A stretch of DNA of 64,000 nucleotides from the NCBI GenBank assembly GCA_022592445.1, contig JABYQR010000015.1, positions 216,570 through 280,569 of the forward strand. The letters run 5' to 3'. The position numbers were made by a program, and so were the translations under genes. This DNA comes from Cytidiella melzeri (taxonomy: Eukaryota; Basidiomycota; Agaricomycetes; Polyporales; Irpicaceae). Positions within the stretch are counted from its first letter, which is position 1, and each line of letters starts with the position of its first letter. Under the pieces are notes generated by a model. It saw nothing but the letters and a program-made list of their open reading frames with translations, did not search any database and was not told the DNA's origin. Below are positions 32,355-43,620 of the stretch, one piece after another.

Positions 32355-34098
32355 ATAGTGTTAGCAAGGCTGGCAAGCGGCAAGTACAATTCCTGAAGAT
32401 TGAATGAAATATTACTTTTTGAGCCAGATTTGTAAGTAAACTTGGTGCTGGTAGCAGCCTGAACATGTAATTTTGTTAGGAATGGCTTCATCAATGAGTA
32501 ATGTATAGTAAGTTAGTAGTTTGTCTTCACTGGAGCACACAATCATTCATGAAAGAAGAGGGACTGTGCTGTATTGTTTGAAGTGCAACAATGGGTGTGG
32601 GCACAGATTAAAACAAGTTTGTGGAGTAGAGCATGGAGATAAAGATTGTTTGACATGCATCTTCTTCTTAATGGTGTTGAATTACATTAGATAATCTAGA
32701 TAAAATTTGGTAAACTGCAGGAGCAGGGTTGCAAGTGATTATGTTATTGATAGCAAATTGAATAATAAATCATATAATGTGAAATAATCAATTGCACCAG
32801 TGACATGTTACTAAAAAGAACTTCAGTAAACAACTCTGCTCCTGGTAATAATCTTGCCAAGCCATCTTGTCATGAATATTGACTGTATTATGGGCATTGG
32901 CTATTGGTGACACCTTTGATAGGCAACTTGATCTGGGATAAAGTGACTGTACTACAATGGATACGTTTGGTTCCATGAAAAGGAGCCATACATTGATGAA
33001 GGTAGTCACCAATGGTAGCAAGGGGCTTCTAGAAAATTACTTTCTTCAAGAATGAAGGGCTTGAGGGTGTCTTATTGTATCAATTGCTAGAACATGTTAC
33101 ATGTGTCCTATTAATGTCTACACTACCTCACCCCCATTAAAGCTACCGCAAGCTGGGTTCTGATAGTAAATCCTGCTTCTAGAGCAACTGGTGGTTGTGA
33201 AACTGTGTGGAAGAATCAAAGGCAGTGCTCTATGCTGATGCAGCCACGTTCTGTTGATGTCTGAACTGCCTCAGCCCCATTAGGGCTGCCACAGGCTATG
33301 TTTTGATTGTAACCGTGGTTGTGAGACTGTGTGAAAGAATCAAAGGCAGTGCTCTATGCTGATGCAACCACGTTTTGCTGATGTCTGAATTGCCTCACCC
33401 CCATTGAAACTGCCACAGGCTATGTTCTGATTGTAACCCCTCCCTAGAGAGCAAATAACAGTTGCCAAACTTTGTGGAACAATCAAATGCTGTACTCACT
33501 CCTGATGCAGCCACAAATTTACGTTGTCCAACAATGTGGGGGTTAAGATTTTGTAGCTCACTTCCAAAGTACTGGTAGGTCTTGCTCAGAGCCAATACTA
33601 TTTGTCTTCTAAGTCTATTCCTTGTTCAGAGAGCAAGCAATGTCTGTTGAGTGCTGCACATTTGTATGACCGGAATTTGACATCATTTGCCAGCAGGATT
33701 GGAGTTTGAATCTGAGTCTGGACGACTTTTTTCAGTAGACTGGCCATAACTTGCTCAATTACACCTCAATTGACAGGATGTTTGTACCAGGATGTTGCTA
33801 CAAGATAGGTCTATCCAATGGTATATTTTATGTACAGATTTGCTCCCATATGCAGTCTGTTAAAGTCAAAAACTGCATTCTAATTGCAAAAGTGATCTGA
33901 TACAAAGTAATTAAGGGCTGATAACAAGGCCAGTGTGATGCCATCAGCTGTATTCATTGTTTTGTTATTGAGGCTGTTACTGTCTGTATTGTGCCATCAA
34001 ATTCCCACACTTTGGGGGACAAAAAGGTCACATCTGAAAAGGCATCAATGTGCTGGAGCACACTGGAACAATTCTTCTTCATTCTTCAGGAATTGTAA
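32355..34098 (-). mobile_element. Non-autonomous Helentron-like element, copy 2 (complete)
   Basis: Inverted relative of copy 1. Read on the minus strand it starts at 34098 with TTACAATTCCTGAAGAATG, carries the 142-bp array, and ends at about 32355 with CTTCAGGAATTGTACTTGCC...GCTAACACTAT followed by T. The 13-bp subterminal inverted repeat ACAATTCCTGAAG / CTTCAGGAATTGT is perfect here. No coding capacity. Confidence 0.7.
33095..33560 (-). repeat. 142-bp tandem repeat array, inverted
   Basis: About three units inside copy 2, with the complement of TACAATCAGAACACAGCCTG recurring at roughly 140-bp steps. Confidence 0.8.
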
Positions 34099-34170
34099 TT
34101 TCTTCAACCTCCTCTGACTCTTTGTTTCCCTCCTCACCCTCCCCGTCAATCTTGTTTAGAACTGCGCGCC

Positions 34171-34238
34171 TTGTTCAAAAGAGGATGTAAGCTCTTTCCT
34201 GTCATCACCAAGTTACGCTTTGTGGCGCATGAGGACAG
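34171..34238 (+). repeat. 68-bp dispersed segment shared with 58974-59041
   Basis: TTGTTC..AAAGAGGA, TAAGCTCTT, GTTACGCTTTGTGGCGCATG and GAGGACAG occur in the same order at both places. The origin is unknown. Confidence 0.7.
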
Positions 34239-34380
34239 TGCTCCCTCTGTTTTGTTCCCGCCTCTCACCTCCATACGCTTGACTACTCTCACCCCTATAT
34301 TGTTGCACACATCAATCCTAAATGTCTGCTTTGTACTTGGTCTTGAAATGACAGAACCGGTGAGTACATGTTTGTTCCTA

Positions 34381-34727
34381 TTGTTCTATACACGCAAGGG
34401 TATTCATTTGTACGATGCAGCAGTTGCGGCATTGTGCAATTTGGTATTGCTCTTGTAATGTTGTACAGGCTTGGTGTTGCAGGGCTGACTTGTTCGGTGG
34501 TTTGCTAGAGTTGTAATTTTGTGTATCTCTCTTGACGCCAGACGCTCTCTCCTTGTTCTATACAGGCAGGGTTGTATCTGTTTGTACAATGCGGCAGTTG
34601 CAGCATTGTGCAATACGGTATTACTCTTGTGATGACGTATAGGCTTGGTGTAGCAGGGCCAACTTTTTCAGTGGTTTGCTGTAGTCGTAATTTTTGGTGT
34701 ATCTCTCTCTATGCCGGACCCTCTCTC
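34381..34727 (+). repeat. 172-bp tandem duplication, two copies
   Basis: TTGTTCTATACA starts at 34381 and 34553. The copies share the GCAGTTGCGGCATTGTGCAA-like core and the GTGTATCTCTCT end, with moderate divergence. Confidence 0.75.
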
Positions 34728-34829
34728 CTCGATCAAGTGGACAAGAGCATCTATTGGACTGTGCGTCACTCCGCTCCTTGTTTCAAGCGGCTCCCCTGAT
34801 ATCTCCACGTAGTCTTCACTTTATTACTT

Positions 34830-34945
34830 GTCTGCACCTTCTATGAGACGTTCGTCAGTGTCTCGAACCACCCTTAATGAGAATCAGGCACGTACATCAT
34901 TGCACCAGAGACCCCCACTCTGTTGATCTGGCACCGTGACTTTAG
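34830..34945 (+). repeat. Dispersed segment shared with 36618-36735
   Basis: TCTATGAGACGTTCGTCAGT, GTCTCGAACCAC, AATCAGGC and CACCAGAGACC recur in order at 36618-36735. The two may mark duplicated gene 5' ends or a low-copy repeat. Confidence 0.6.
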
Positions 34946-34949
34946 CAAC

Positions 34950-35420
34950 GGGTGGGACACCCCTGGAAATGCCGGCATTCAGCAAGCACCATTGCAGAGT
35001 CTGTAGACACACTGCATCCCAAGTGCATTTCTATCTCATTCTACATGTTCCCACAGCTGACAAAATATACACACCTGTCTCTTCTCCTTACAGCGACTGA
35101 CGGTCTCCTCAGCCAGTCACAGGCAAAGAAGAAAACAACGTCAAGATTATCCCTACACCTAACATGCTGCGCGTGCGGCCACCGCACAGAGAGGAGACAT
35201 ATCGGCACAGAATCCGTCATTTTCTTCCCTTCTGATCTCTATTCCAACAAAGAAGCAACCGACAACAATTACTGGTATCGATACAGACGTCTGTCGACCA
35301 TCTGCCGACGGCAGGATCTCTCCTGTCGTCACTCATCCTCAGCCAACAATTCAATGATGTTACCCAGCGTGCCTTCCGTCGTGGGTTCAGGGCACCCTGT
35401 AAAGCGCATTTTGCCTGGAC
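34950..35420. other. Unassigned coding-like segment
   Basis: Open plus-strand stretches at 34952-35434 in two frames have protein-like composition but no recognised motif. The segment ends at the LTR-like element. Confidence 0.25.
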
Positions 35421-35421
35421 A

Positions 35422-35908
35422 GTGTAACAGTTAAGGTTACTACTCACCAGGTAAGGTGATAAACTGGGGGGAGTTGATGGAGATAGAGAGTAAGAGGTGT
35501 GGTGAGCGAAGTACTGTGAGGTACTGAGTAGTCCTAGTTCAACAGAGTGGATAAGACTGAGGGGATATGCCCTCAGGAGTGCCTCTATATATACATGAAG
35601 GGGAGGACCCCAGGTACTACCCTAAGACCCCTAATACCTACATGAGTAAGCGAAGTAATCTACCTTACTAAGCATGCCCTATGCCCTAGTGGTGCCACTT
35701 CAATAATCAACCAATAGCAATTGTCCCCATGACCTGACCCCATGACCCAGCTCCAAGGCTAGACTTGTTCTAGCTTGTTCTAAGACAAGGCTAGACTTTT
35801 CCAGAAGGTTCTAAGAACTATGACATCATCTACTGGAATGTTCTATACTATGACATCATAGTTCCAGCAAGTTCCACAATGTTCCAGAGAGTTCTATCAT
35901 GTGATACA
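35422..35908 (-). mobile_element. LTR-like element with heat-shock-type promoter
   Basis: Read on the minus strand it contains CACATGATAGAAC, repeated GGAAC/GTTCC-type motifs, two TGACATCA-like (CRE-like) sites on the plus strand, a TATA box (TATATATA near 35588) and ends CTTAACTGTTACA. The terminal TG..CA and the order of promoter parts suggest a solo LTR. I could not find a TSD, so the boundaries are approximate. Confidence 0.5.
35798..35812. promoter_or_regulatory. Perfect three-unit heat-shock element
   Basis: TTCCAGAAGGTTC fits the TTCnnGAAnnTTC arrangement bound by heat-shock factor trimers, about 210 bp upstream of the minus-strand TATA box. Further GTTCC and GTTC half sites follow to 35897. 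Confidence 0.6.
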
Positions 35909-35983
35909 CATATATAAGGAAAGGAGCGCATCAGCGCATCAGAGACAGAAGGCGCATCAGCGCATGAATTGATAGGCACTGAG

Positions 35984-36088
35984 AATAAGCGCCGGAATAG
36001 GCGCCTGATAAGCGCCAGATAAGCGCTGGATAAGCGCCTAAATAGACACCGGATAAGCGCTGGATAAGCGCTTGACAAGCGCTTGAAT
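35984..36088 (+). repeat. 11-bp minisatellite with AAGCGC core
   Basis: About nine imperfect units of TGGATAAGCGC. AAGCGC or variants start near 35987, 35998, 36010, 36021, 36032, 36055, 36066 and 36077. GCGCATCAGCGCATCA units precede it at 35927-35965. Confidence 0.8.
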
Positions 36089-36104
36089 ATTCCCAATAAT
36101 ACCG

Positions 36105-37744
36105 TTGCCTGGTAAGGCAAGTCTTGTAGAAACATTGAAAATCTGTGACAGACAGGTCCCACCCACTCCTACCCAGCTCTACATGCCGCGGCAAGCTGTT
36201 GCGAGCGCTACGACAACCGGTCACTCACCACCTACTGCGTTGATTGCAATCGCGTCAATGCTTGCACCGCCAACGCCTGCTTCCTTGCGTCATCCAGGGT
36301 ATGTCGTCTCGGGTGGACCGTGATCAGGCTCACCATTTGCCTTTGCATTCTCACGCGCACCATACAAGCAAGAGCAGCAGAATTGGTGCAGGTGGTAGTG
36401 TTGGTGGGTGGTCCCCCCTGCCTCCAAGCTGAGCTTGCCGACGTCCTCTGCACAACATTCCTTGAGCCACTCTACGTCTGTGTCTGTGTCCGCCGAGAGA
36501 CGTGGCATGCCCCGGCGGTTGTTGATAGACCTTGGCTCGGGCCACCACTCGCGCCATAGCAGCGCAACTACAAGCCGTATGCCCCATCCTCCTGAGAAGC
36601 GTCGAGCAAGTTGGCATCTTCTATGAGACGTTCTTCAGTGTCTCGAACCACTGTTAACGGGCATCAGGCGCGTACATCACTGGCACCAGAGACCCCACTG
36701 TCTTGACCTAGCACGATAACTTTAGGAACAGATGGAACGCCTCTACGCTTCAGGAGGCCATCAACACTTGGCATGGACAATTGCCAGTTAGGCGCCGTAC
36801 TTGCGCGTCAGCCTCGTTTGGCCATTTGTTCATTTCTAATTTCACTGCCTGCTTCCTTCTACACTCAATCACCCTTGCTGACTCTATATTGACCATTCTC
36901 ACTAGATCTCATTCCCAGAGGCTTCCTTGCTTGGGATAGACCCCGGTTCCCCAGTTCTTAGAGACCTGACAGTCTTTGACATTGCCAATTGTGATCCTCA
37001 GTTGCCCAGCATATATGTCTACACTGGTGACACACCGCACCCTCGACACCGTGTCCAAGCTGTTGGTAGCTGCACATTTGTTTATCTTACAGACTCGTCA
37101 GAGGAAGGGAAAACGGCAGCCAAAGAAGCAGCTCACTCTCAAACAGTTCCAGGTGGCGTAATTTCAGGTTTGTCTGTTTAACCCTTACTTCGTGACGCAC
37201 ATTTGGGCTCAATTATTCTCAAAGACATTCCGGGTCAATTTGAGGTCCACCCTGGAGACGCTGTATTTGCTCGTCCAATTGACAAGGCAGGCAACCCGGC
37301 ACATGACTGTTTGCAGATAATGTTTGGTCTGACGTACGCATGAACAATTAATATGTGATGTAGTTTTTATGCAAAATTTTCTTGCTGCATATAGATTATC
37401 TCGTGAATACACTGACTCTATGTGTCTGCTGTGTACAAGTTTTGACCGTCAAGAGCACTCCTCCTGTATGCTTGATGATGCCGAGCAGGCAAAGGACGTC
37501 ATGCTTGGTTTTCGCAACAGACGTGTTAAGATGAAAGGAGCTTTGGCGTTTGAGAGTTCTAGACGCGCAAAGCCTATGAAAAATGCCCCTCGCTGTTACA
37601 GTCTAAACACCAGGGTGCACACTGGCACTGTTGAAGACGAGAGACAATGAGCATGATTGGTGTCAGCACAATGTCAACCGTTACCTTGCAGTTAGTTGAT
37701 TCACGTTGGCATTATTGTCTCAATGTTCATTGTTGCTGGTGTAG
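36105..37744. other. Unassigned coding-like region upstream of the TET/JBP-type gene
   Basis: Open plus-strand pieces such as GSIILKDIPGQFEVHPGDAVFARP (37205-37290, quoted in part), RVKMKGALAFESSRRAKPMK (37525-37590) and VLRDLTVFDIANCDPQLPSI (36951-37010) may be exons of the following gene, but I could not join them with confidence. 36618-36735 repeats 34830-34945. Confidence 0.35.
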
Positions 37745-38710
37745 GCTACAACCGCTCTCAATGTGGCAGCATGGGAGTTCCAAGGTCCTTCCAATCTTTT
37801 GCATGCATGTAGGGAGTATTGCAAGCAGGTCATTTCCCCTAGACTGGGTCATCATGAAAACTACTATTGGGCGAGCCAACAGAATGATTGTGCGCGTCCT
37901 CAGTACATTAAAAAAGGTGTCTATATTTTGTACCTGATTATGGCATGGTTTCTCTGATATGTTCTGTTGTTAGAGAAGCAACTTGTTGAGCAAATGGGAC
38001 ATTTTGGTGGTCCTCACAAAGACGAGAATGACTTCACCGCTGGACTCTCCTGCGGTCTCTGCTTGTCAGACCTCTCTGACAAGCCTGCATGCGAGCTAGG
38101 ACGCTTGCATTTTCTGGGTGTTGGGTGCTGGGTTTGTCTCCAATACATGGTGCAGATTTTGTTCTCCAGTCTCCTGCGTCATGGAGGCACGTCACCCTTG
38201 ATTCCCAACGAGCAGCCAATGGAAGGATGGGAGACGCGCATGCTGCTTATCAGTTACCCAGCCACCAAAATACTCACAAGTGAAGCTAGATGGTTGTTTT
38301 CGTCCATGCTCTATTGGTCGGCACCACTGTACATTACACCGGAGATGACCAGCCCCCCTGCTTCTCAACAGGCCAAGGCAATGTGGACCACTCACACGAC
38401 ATACGCTCAAGACGCCTGGGTTGGCATGCAACCGCTATCCCTTGTCAACTTCACGGCTAGATCAGCACTTCAACACCTTCACTTCGCGTTCCGGCAGCTG
38501 CCTAGTTCATACGGAGTTCAGATTAATGTGGGCCAGTTTCTGAAGGCCTTTTCTTTGGATGTTGATGGGCACCAGATCAATGCCGACCCTTGGGAGCTTG
38601 CATTGAACTCTAACGTGGGGCAGCCTTTTGGCGAACGTCATAAGAAAGTCCAGGACGAGCTGCTGCAAAAGCAGTTCAATCATTACTTGGCTGGTATCCC
38701 GCTGGTCTAG
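37745..38710 (+). CDS. TET/JBP-type 2-oxoglutarate/Fe(II) dioxygenase, partial gene model
   Basis: Exon 37745-37916 (AAWEFQGPSNLL, then HENYYWASQQNDCARPQYIK) joins across an intron 37917-37973 (GTGTCT...GTTAG) to an exon ending at TAG 38708-38710. The second exon has the Fe(II)-binding pattern: HKD (His codon 38015, Asp codon 38021), later His in LRHGGTSPLIP (38180), and a downstream Arg in WETRMLLISYP (38237) placed to bind 2-oxoglutarate. The HGGT motif and the spacing match what I recall of fungal TET/JBP enzymes, which oxidise methylated bases in DNA and are often linked to DNA transposons. All key residues are present. The 5' exons are not resolved. Confidence 0.55.
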
Positions 38711-40524
38711 CATAATAAGTACCATGGTTGGGATATAACTGCTATCAACCACAGTGCGCATCCAAAGTGTACAGGTATGTTTTGCTGTAATAACTGGTCC
38801 TTAATTTGGTGATCATTGTTTATTGCTGTAGATGATGTCGACGAGGACTACAACAACGAAGACGAAGACGAATCTGAAGACAACAGAAAACGTAAAGCCA
38901 ACACTCAAGATCAACTTGACACTTCTAAGGGACCAAATAAACGTAGTTGTTGTTGTTTACTTGCAGTTTGTAATCTAACTTCTACTTGCAGGTGGACATT
39001 ATCGCATTGTTCTTCAGACAGAAGTTGAGAAACAAATTGAGAACAACTACCCTATGGCCCAGTCCCTTGATTCTTATCAATCTCTTGTCACCCATGCCAC
39101 TGCCGTTCCCTCGCCTGTCTCTTCCAAGCATGTGAACACCAGTATGCAGGGGCTGCCTCCGGCATCTCCTGCACTGCCTTCTGGTATTGACCAGTCAGTA
39201 ACTCACTTCCCTAGCTTTTGCATCAACAACAATCACAGCGTTGTCTTACTGCCCGATCTGCGCCAGGCCCATAACAACCCTGTGGGATATCAGGGTAATC
39301 ATACCTGACCGGTTCCTTGTTTTGTATCACCCTGCAGTAAACATCTCAGCCCGATGTCAGATGATGATTCTGAGTATGAGGATAGTAATGTGGGTCGCTC
39401 GGGTAGGTCTGCAACCAGGTTTGTGGCTTGCACTTGTTTCACAAACCTGACGTGTGAGATTTACATTCTAATTAGTCCAGTAATGTTCTCGCCTGAGGTA
39501 GGAGTACCTGTCCACCGTTCATCCCGGATTGTGGCGTCAAGCTTGGCTGCAAAGGTATGATTTACCTGCAGAGTTATAAGTCATATTTACATATGTTGTG
39601 TCATATGCAGCCTACGGTTGAGCCAAGAGCTGCAAACAGGATGGTTGTGGAGTTGTCTCCTTTCTGAGCGGGAGACAGGTAGCATCGTACAAGCCGGACA
39701 TCTCTGATCAGCAACGTGACATCTACAGCCTTGTCAAATGTCACCCCTAATTCCCGTTAACCTTGTACGCAGGCTGTCGGAGTTGTACCAGGTCCTCCAT
39801 TGCTGTCTCCTTCCACGCCGTCTAACATGACCCCTCTCCCTGAATTGCCCTCTATACTGTCTCCCCCTCCACAGCAGTTCAGATCCCGCTCCTTGTTGAC
39901 AGCTACTGAATCACGTCGATCAAAGTGTAAGCCATATAAGCCATTGTAGTATGTAACTATTTAAATTTGGCTCTACTCAGGCCGCGTGTTTCTTACCAAG
40001 TTGGTCAATGATGTCTTGTCTTCTACTCAGAATCAAGTTCATAGCATCAACATGCAGGCGACATCTGGCAAATTGCTGCGCAACGGACTCAACGTGTTGG
40101 ATGACATTGACTTGAAAACAAATAGTCTCTGCGTACTGCACAACCCGTCTCACACCAAGATTCCCCAATATTCTGCTTCTATCTTTGACATCCGTGATTA
40201 TTGCGATGGGACAATGGTGTGGATCAACCTTTATTGCCAGCAGATGATGCTGGCAGAGTCCCGCCTGGTGGACAGTGTTCAATCATTGGTCGATGATACA
40301 TGTCCTGGGCTCCTTAAAGAACGAGTTGTCGCAACCAGGGACAACAGTTGGGTTGCGCAACTTACAATGAATGTTCTCATATCCGTACGCTCAGGCCTCC
40401 CCATTACCGCAAAATCCACAGAATACTTTCCATCCACTGTATTACGTCCAGCCATTTTTAACGACAATCCTGGCGAGGTCAGAAAACGCAAATATATCCA
40501 TGCAGACCTGGTCAATCATACCTG

Positions 40525-40940
40525 TAAAGACGGTTGAATGTATTCAACACGTCTAGAGGCAGGGATGTGATGCGCAGTCGTAATCCCACTTGCTGCTGTA
40601 AGAACCTAAGACACACGAGCAGAGCAAGTTAATCCAGGTGCGAAAGAGAAAGAGCACGATTGCATAATGACTGTACCTAAGACACACGAGCAGAGTGAGT
40701 TAACTAAAGGTACAGGCTGTGAGCATATTGCATATGTGAGGGACAACGAAGAATACTCACTCCAGGTGCGAAAGAGAAAGAGCACGATGGAGTGTCAGGA
40801 GCGGGGGTGAAGGTATATAAGACAGAGCCCTCAGGCGACCCAAAAAGGAAAATCTGTGATACAGATGTGTCCACGTGAAGAAAGAACAATAGAGCGACCA
40901 TATACGGAAAACAAAAGAGAGTCCGGTAACTACTAGTCCG
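40525..40940 (-). repeat. Copia 3' LTR
   Basis: Matches 43205-43620 at about 97-98%. Contains duplicated blocks around CCTAAGACACACGAGCAGAG and CAGGTGCGAAAGAGAAAGAG. The complement of a TATA-like box lies near 40815. Confidence 0.85.
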
Positions 40941-42350
40941 GACACGGAAGTATGAAACATCCGGCTTGGAGCCAGTGATAATCTCGAATGGTGTCCTGCA
41001 ATCCAGAGACCGTTTGGGTGCTTGGTTGCGCACATGCACAGCGGTTTTCACGGCTTCTTCCCAGAATCCTTTGGACATCCCGGCGGCGTAATGCATAGAG
41101 AGCGCAGCCTCCATGATGGTGCGGTTGAAATGCTCAGCCTTGCCATTTTGTTGTGGTGTATCCGGGGTGGTGCGCTGATGGACAATGCCAAGATCCTTCA
41201 GTCGTTGCACAAAGCGCTTCGACTGGTATTCACCGCCCCTGTCAGAGCAAAGAATCTTGATATCCCTCTCGAACTGAGTTTTGACCAGCTGATGGAACTC
41301 CTCAAACTTCTGCTCCTGTTCGTCTTTGTGTTTCAGGAAATAAATCCAGACGTTGTCAGAGCAGTCGTCGATGTACGTGAGCATGTAGAGGTGTCCACCG
41401 TCTACAGAAGAGTTCTGCATCGGTCCGGCCAAGTCAGTGTGGATGAGATCGAAAGGTTTGTCCGCGCGAGGTGTTGAGGATGAATGGAATGTGCGTCGTG
41501 TGGCCTTACCGAGTTGACAACCTTCGCATGCGTGTTCAGAGCGAGGAGTCTTCTCGTCGATAGTCAAACCTGTCACTGGGGAGTCATCAGAGCGTAGCTT
41601 CTGTAGTGCTTCCCAGTTGAGGTGACCATAGCGTTGGTGTACAAGGTCAATGGGTGACAAGTGCGTGTGCGTGGAGGAGGCAACCAACAAAGAAGAGACG
41701 CAAAGTCCCAACCAGTATTGGCCGCCCTTGAGAGTACCTATGCCGTAGGTGGTATCATTCTTGTGTATCCGTGCTTTACCGCCAGTGAAAACGGTAGAGA
41801 ATCCTTTGGAGTCAAGACAGGAAATTGAAATGAGTCGGTAGGCAATGCCCGGGCAGTATAAGACGTTGTCAAACTGCGCTGTGAGCTGCTTTCCATCAAC
41901 GTGTACGGTTCCACGTACGCTTCCAGACCCAAGCGTAGACATTGAAGTCTTCGAAGCATCAGCCAATGTCGCAAACAACGGCGTAGCAAACGGCTTGTAG
42001 TTGTGGAAGTCGTTGAGGTTGTTGGTAATGTGTCTTGTACAGCCTGAGTCGAGCATCCAGGGTGTTTCACCCGAAGCATAAAACATAACATCTATATTTG
42101 CGATGTTGGCGGCTTCGGACGTGGAGTCCTCAGCGGAGACTACATGTACAGCAGCAGAACCGTTAGACAATGATGGTGACCCAGAAGATTCCTTCTTCCC
42201 CTTGTCCTTTCCTCCTTTTCCCCCTTTCCTTGCCTCCTCAATGGCAGCCTTCTTCTTACGACACTCGTCCTCTGTATGACCCTTGTACTTGCAGAACCCG
42301 CACTGCTTATTTGACTTTCCCGACAAGGATGAAGCCAAAGACTTGTTGAA
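40941..42350 (-). pseudogene. Copia zinc knuckle, protease and integrase (truncated pol)
   Basis: CCHC zinc knuckle CGFCKYKGHTEDECRKK near the start. Aspartic protease motif WMLDSGCTRHI at about 42035-42060. Integrase zinc finger (HQRYGHLNWEAL, CEGCQLGK) and core with Asp in IHTDLAGPM, Asp in CSDRGGEYQ and Glu in QQNGKAEHFNRT. The integrase triad is intact. The frame then enters LTR sequence after GSKPDVSYFRV, where the RT should begin. The ORF technically extends into the LTR to 40704. Confidence 0.85.
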
Positions 42351-43074
42351 CTTGACCGCAGAGACTGAAGCGATTCCTTTCGCTTAGCCTCGTCGATGAG
42401 GCGCGATTGGATGTCGTCGTATTTCAAGTCCTTTGGCGCGGTGACAGCGAGAATGGGCTCGACAATGTTGGCGAAGGAGTCAGGGAGTACTGAGAGAAGA
42501 CCAAAGATCTTGAGTAGTTCCTTGTCGTCAAGGATGCCGGAGGCGTCAACTTCTTGCCAGAGATGACCACGTTCTTCAAGCTGTTCAATGAGAGGGCATG
42601 AGCCATCGATTGTGTGAAGGAAGTACTGCTTGAACTTGAGGAACGCAGAGAGAGTGGTCGAGGCGGAGTAGTTGGCCTTAAGCTTGGCGTAGATCTCGGC
42701 GGCAGAGTTGGTCTCGAGGTCGAAGAGATGGTGGAGAGAGCTGTCAACGGTCGCGAGGAGAACCAGAGTGACGTTGGCGTCGGCCTTGCACCAGTCGTCG
42801 TAGTCCGTGTCGGTGGACGCGGGCTTGACCAGAGAAGGATCGACCATGCCAGACGCGGCTTGCATCTTGAGGAACTGAATGAACAGCATGTTCCATTCCT
42901 TCCAGTTGTTGGCACCAGTCAGCTTAGGCAGCGAGTCAAGTTTGATGAACGAGGAGTTGCTGGAAGTGTTCTTGACGAACGACGAACCAGCGGCAGAGGG
43001 CCTGCAGAGGCAGGAGTGGACCCAGCAGGGCCAGACGATGCCGAACCACCTGTGGGAGGTGTGGTGCTCGACAT
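42140..43074 (-). pseudogene. Copia gag, frameshifted
   Basis: The ATG at 43074 (MSSTTPPTGGSASSG) begins a frame that shifts near 43000 into SSFIKLDSLPKLTGANNWKE. The main part, 42889-42140, reads MLFIQFLKMQAASGMVDPSL and ends its conserved content near SRLIDEAKRKESLQ. It is a UBN2/copia-type Gag that packages element RNA. A second frame change near 42360 separates it from the zinc-knuckle and protease frame. Either lesion stops a full Gag-Pol. Confidence 0.75.
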
Positions 43075-43204
43075 GTTGGTAGGACGTTAAGGATATGGAT
43101 ATGAAGACCTGGAGTCGTGTGTCGACGTTGATCGGAGCGAAGCGCAGATGGGCGCAATAAGGTGAACGATGAGTGTAAATTAGAGCCAGGCGGGGCTCAT
43201 AACC

Positions 43205-43620
43205 TAAAGACGGTCGAATGTATTCAACACGTCTAGAGGCAGGGATGTGATGCGCAGTCGTAATCCCACTTGCTGTCGTAAGAACCTAAGACACACCAGC
43301 AGAGCGAGTTAATCCAGGTGCGAAAGAGAAAGAGCATGATTGCATAATGACTGTACCTAAGACACACGGGCAGAGCGAGTTAACTACAGGTACAGGCTGT
43401 GAGCATATTGCATATGTGAGGGACAACGAAGAATACTCACTCCAGGTGCGAAAGAGAAAGAGCACGATGGAGTGTCAGGAGCGGGGGTGAAGGTATATAA
43501 GACAGAGCCCTCAGGCGACCCAAAAAGGAAAATCTGTGATACAGATGTGTCCACGTGAAGAAAGAACAATAGAGCGACCATATACGGAAAACAAAAGAGA
43601 GTCCGGTAACTACTAGTCCG
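43205..43620 (-). repeat. Copia 5' LTR
   Basis: Same as the left LTR with few changes. On the minus strand the following internal sequence GGTTATGAGCC resembles the initiator-Met tRNA binding site used by copia elements. Confidence 0.85.

Larger units (their letters stand above)
40525..43620 (-). mobile_element. Ty1/copia element lacking RT and RNase H
   Basis: Two 416-bp LTRs (40525-40940, 43205-43620) flank only 2.26 kb, which holds gag, protease and integrase on the minus strand. The integrase frame runs directly into the left LTR, so the whole RT-RNase H part is missing. The LTRs differ at roughly ten positions by eye. No matching TSD was found next to the outer ends (ACCTG and TGAGA), so the ends may have been altered by recombination. 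Such a copy would need RT supplied by a relative. Confidence 0.85.

Noticed and set aside
41022..41477. 151-aa plus-strand ORF
   Set aside because: Antisense shadow of the copia integrase.
42614..43090. 158-aa plus-strand ORF
   Set aside because: Antisense of copia gag, with low-complexity Gly/Arg/Val content.
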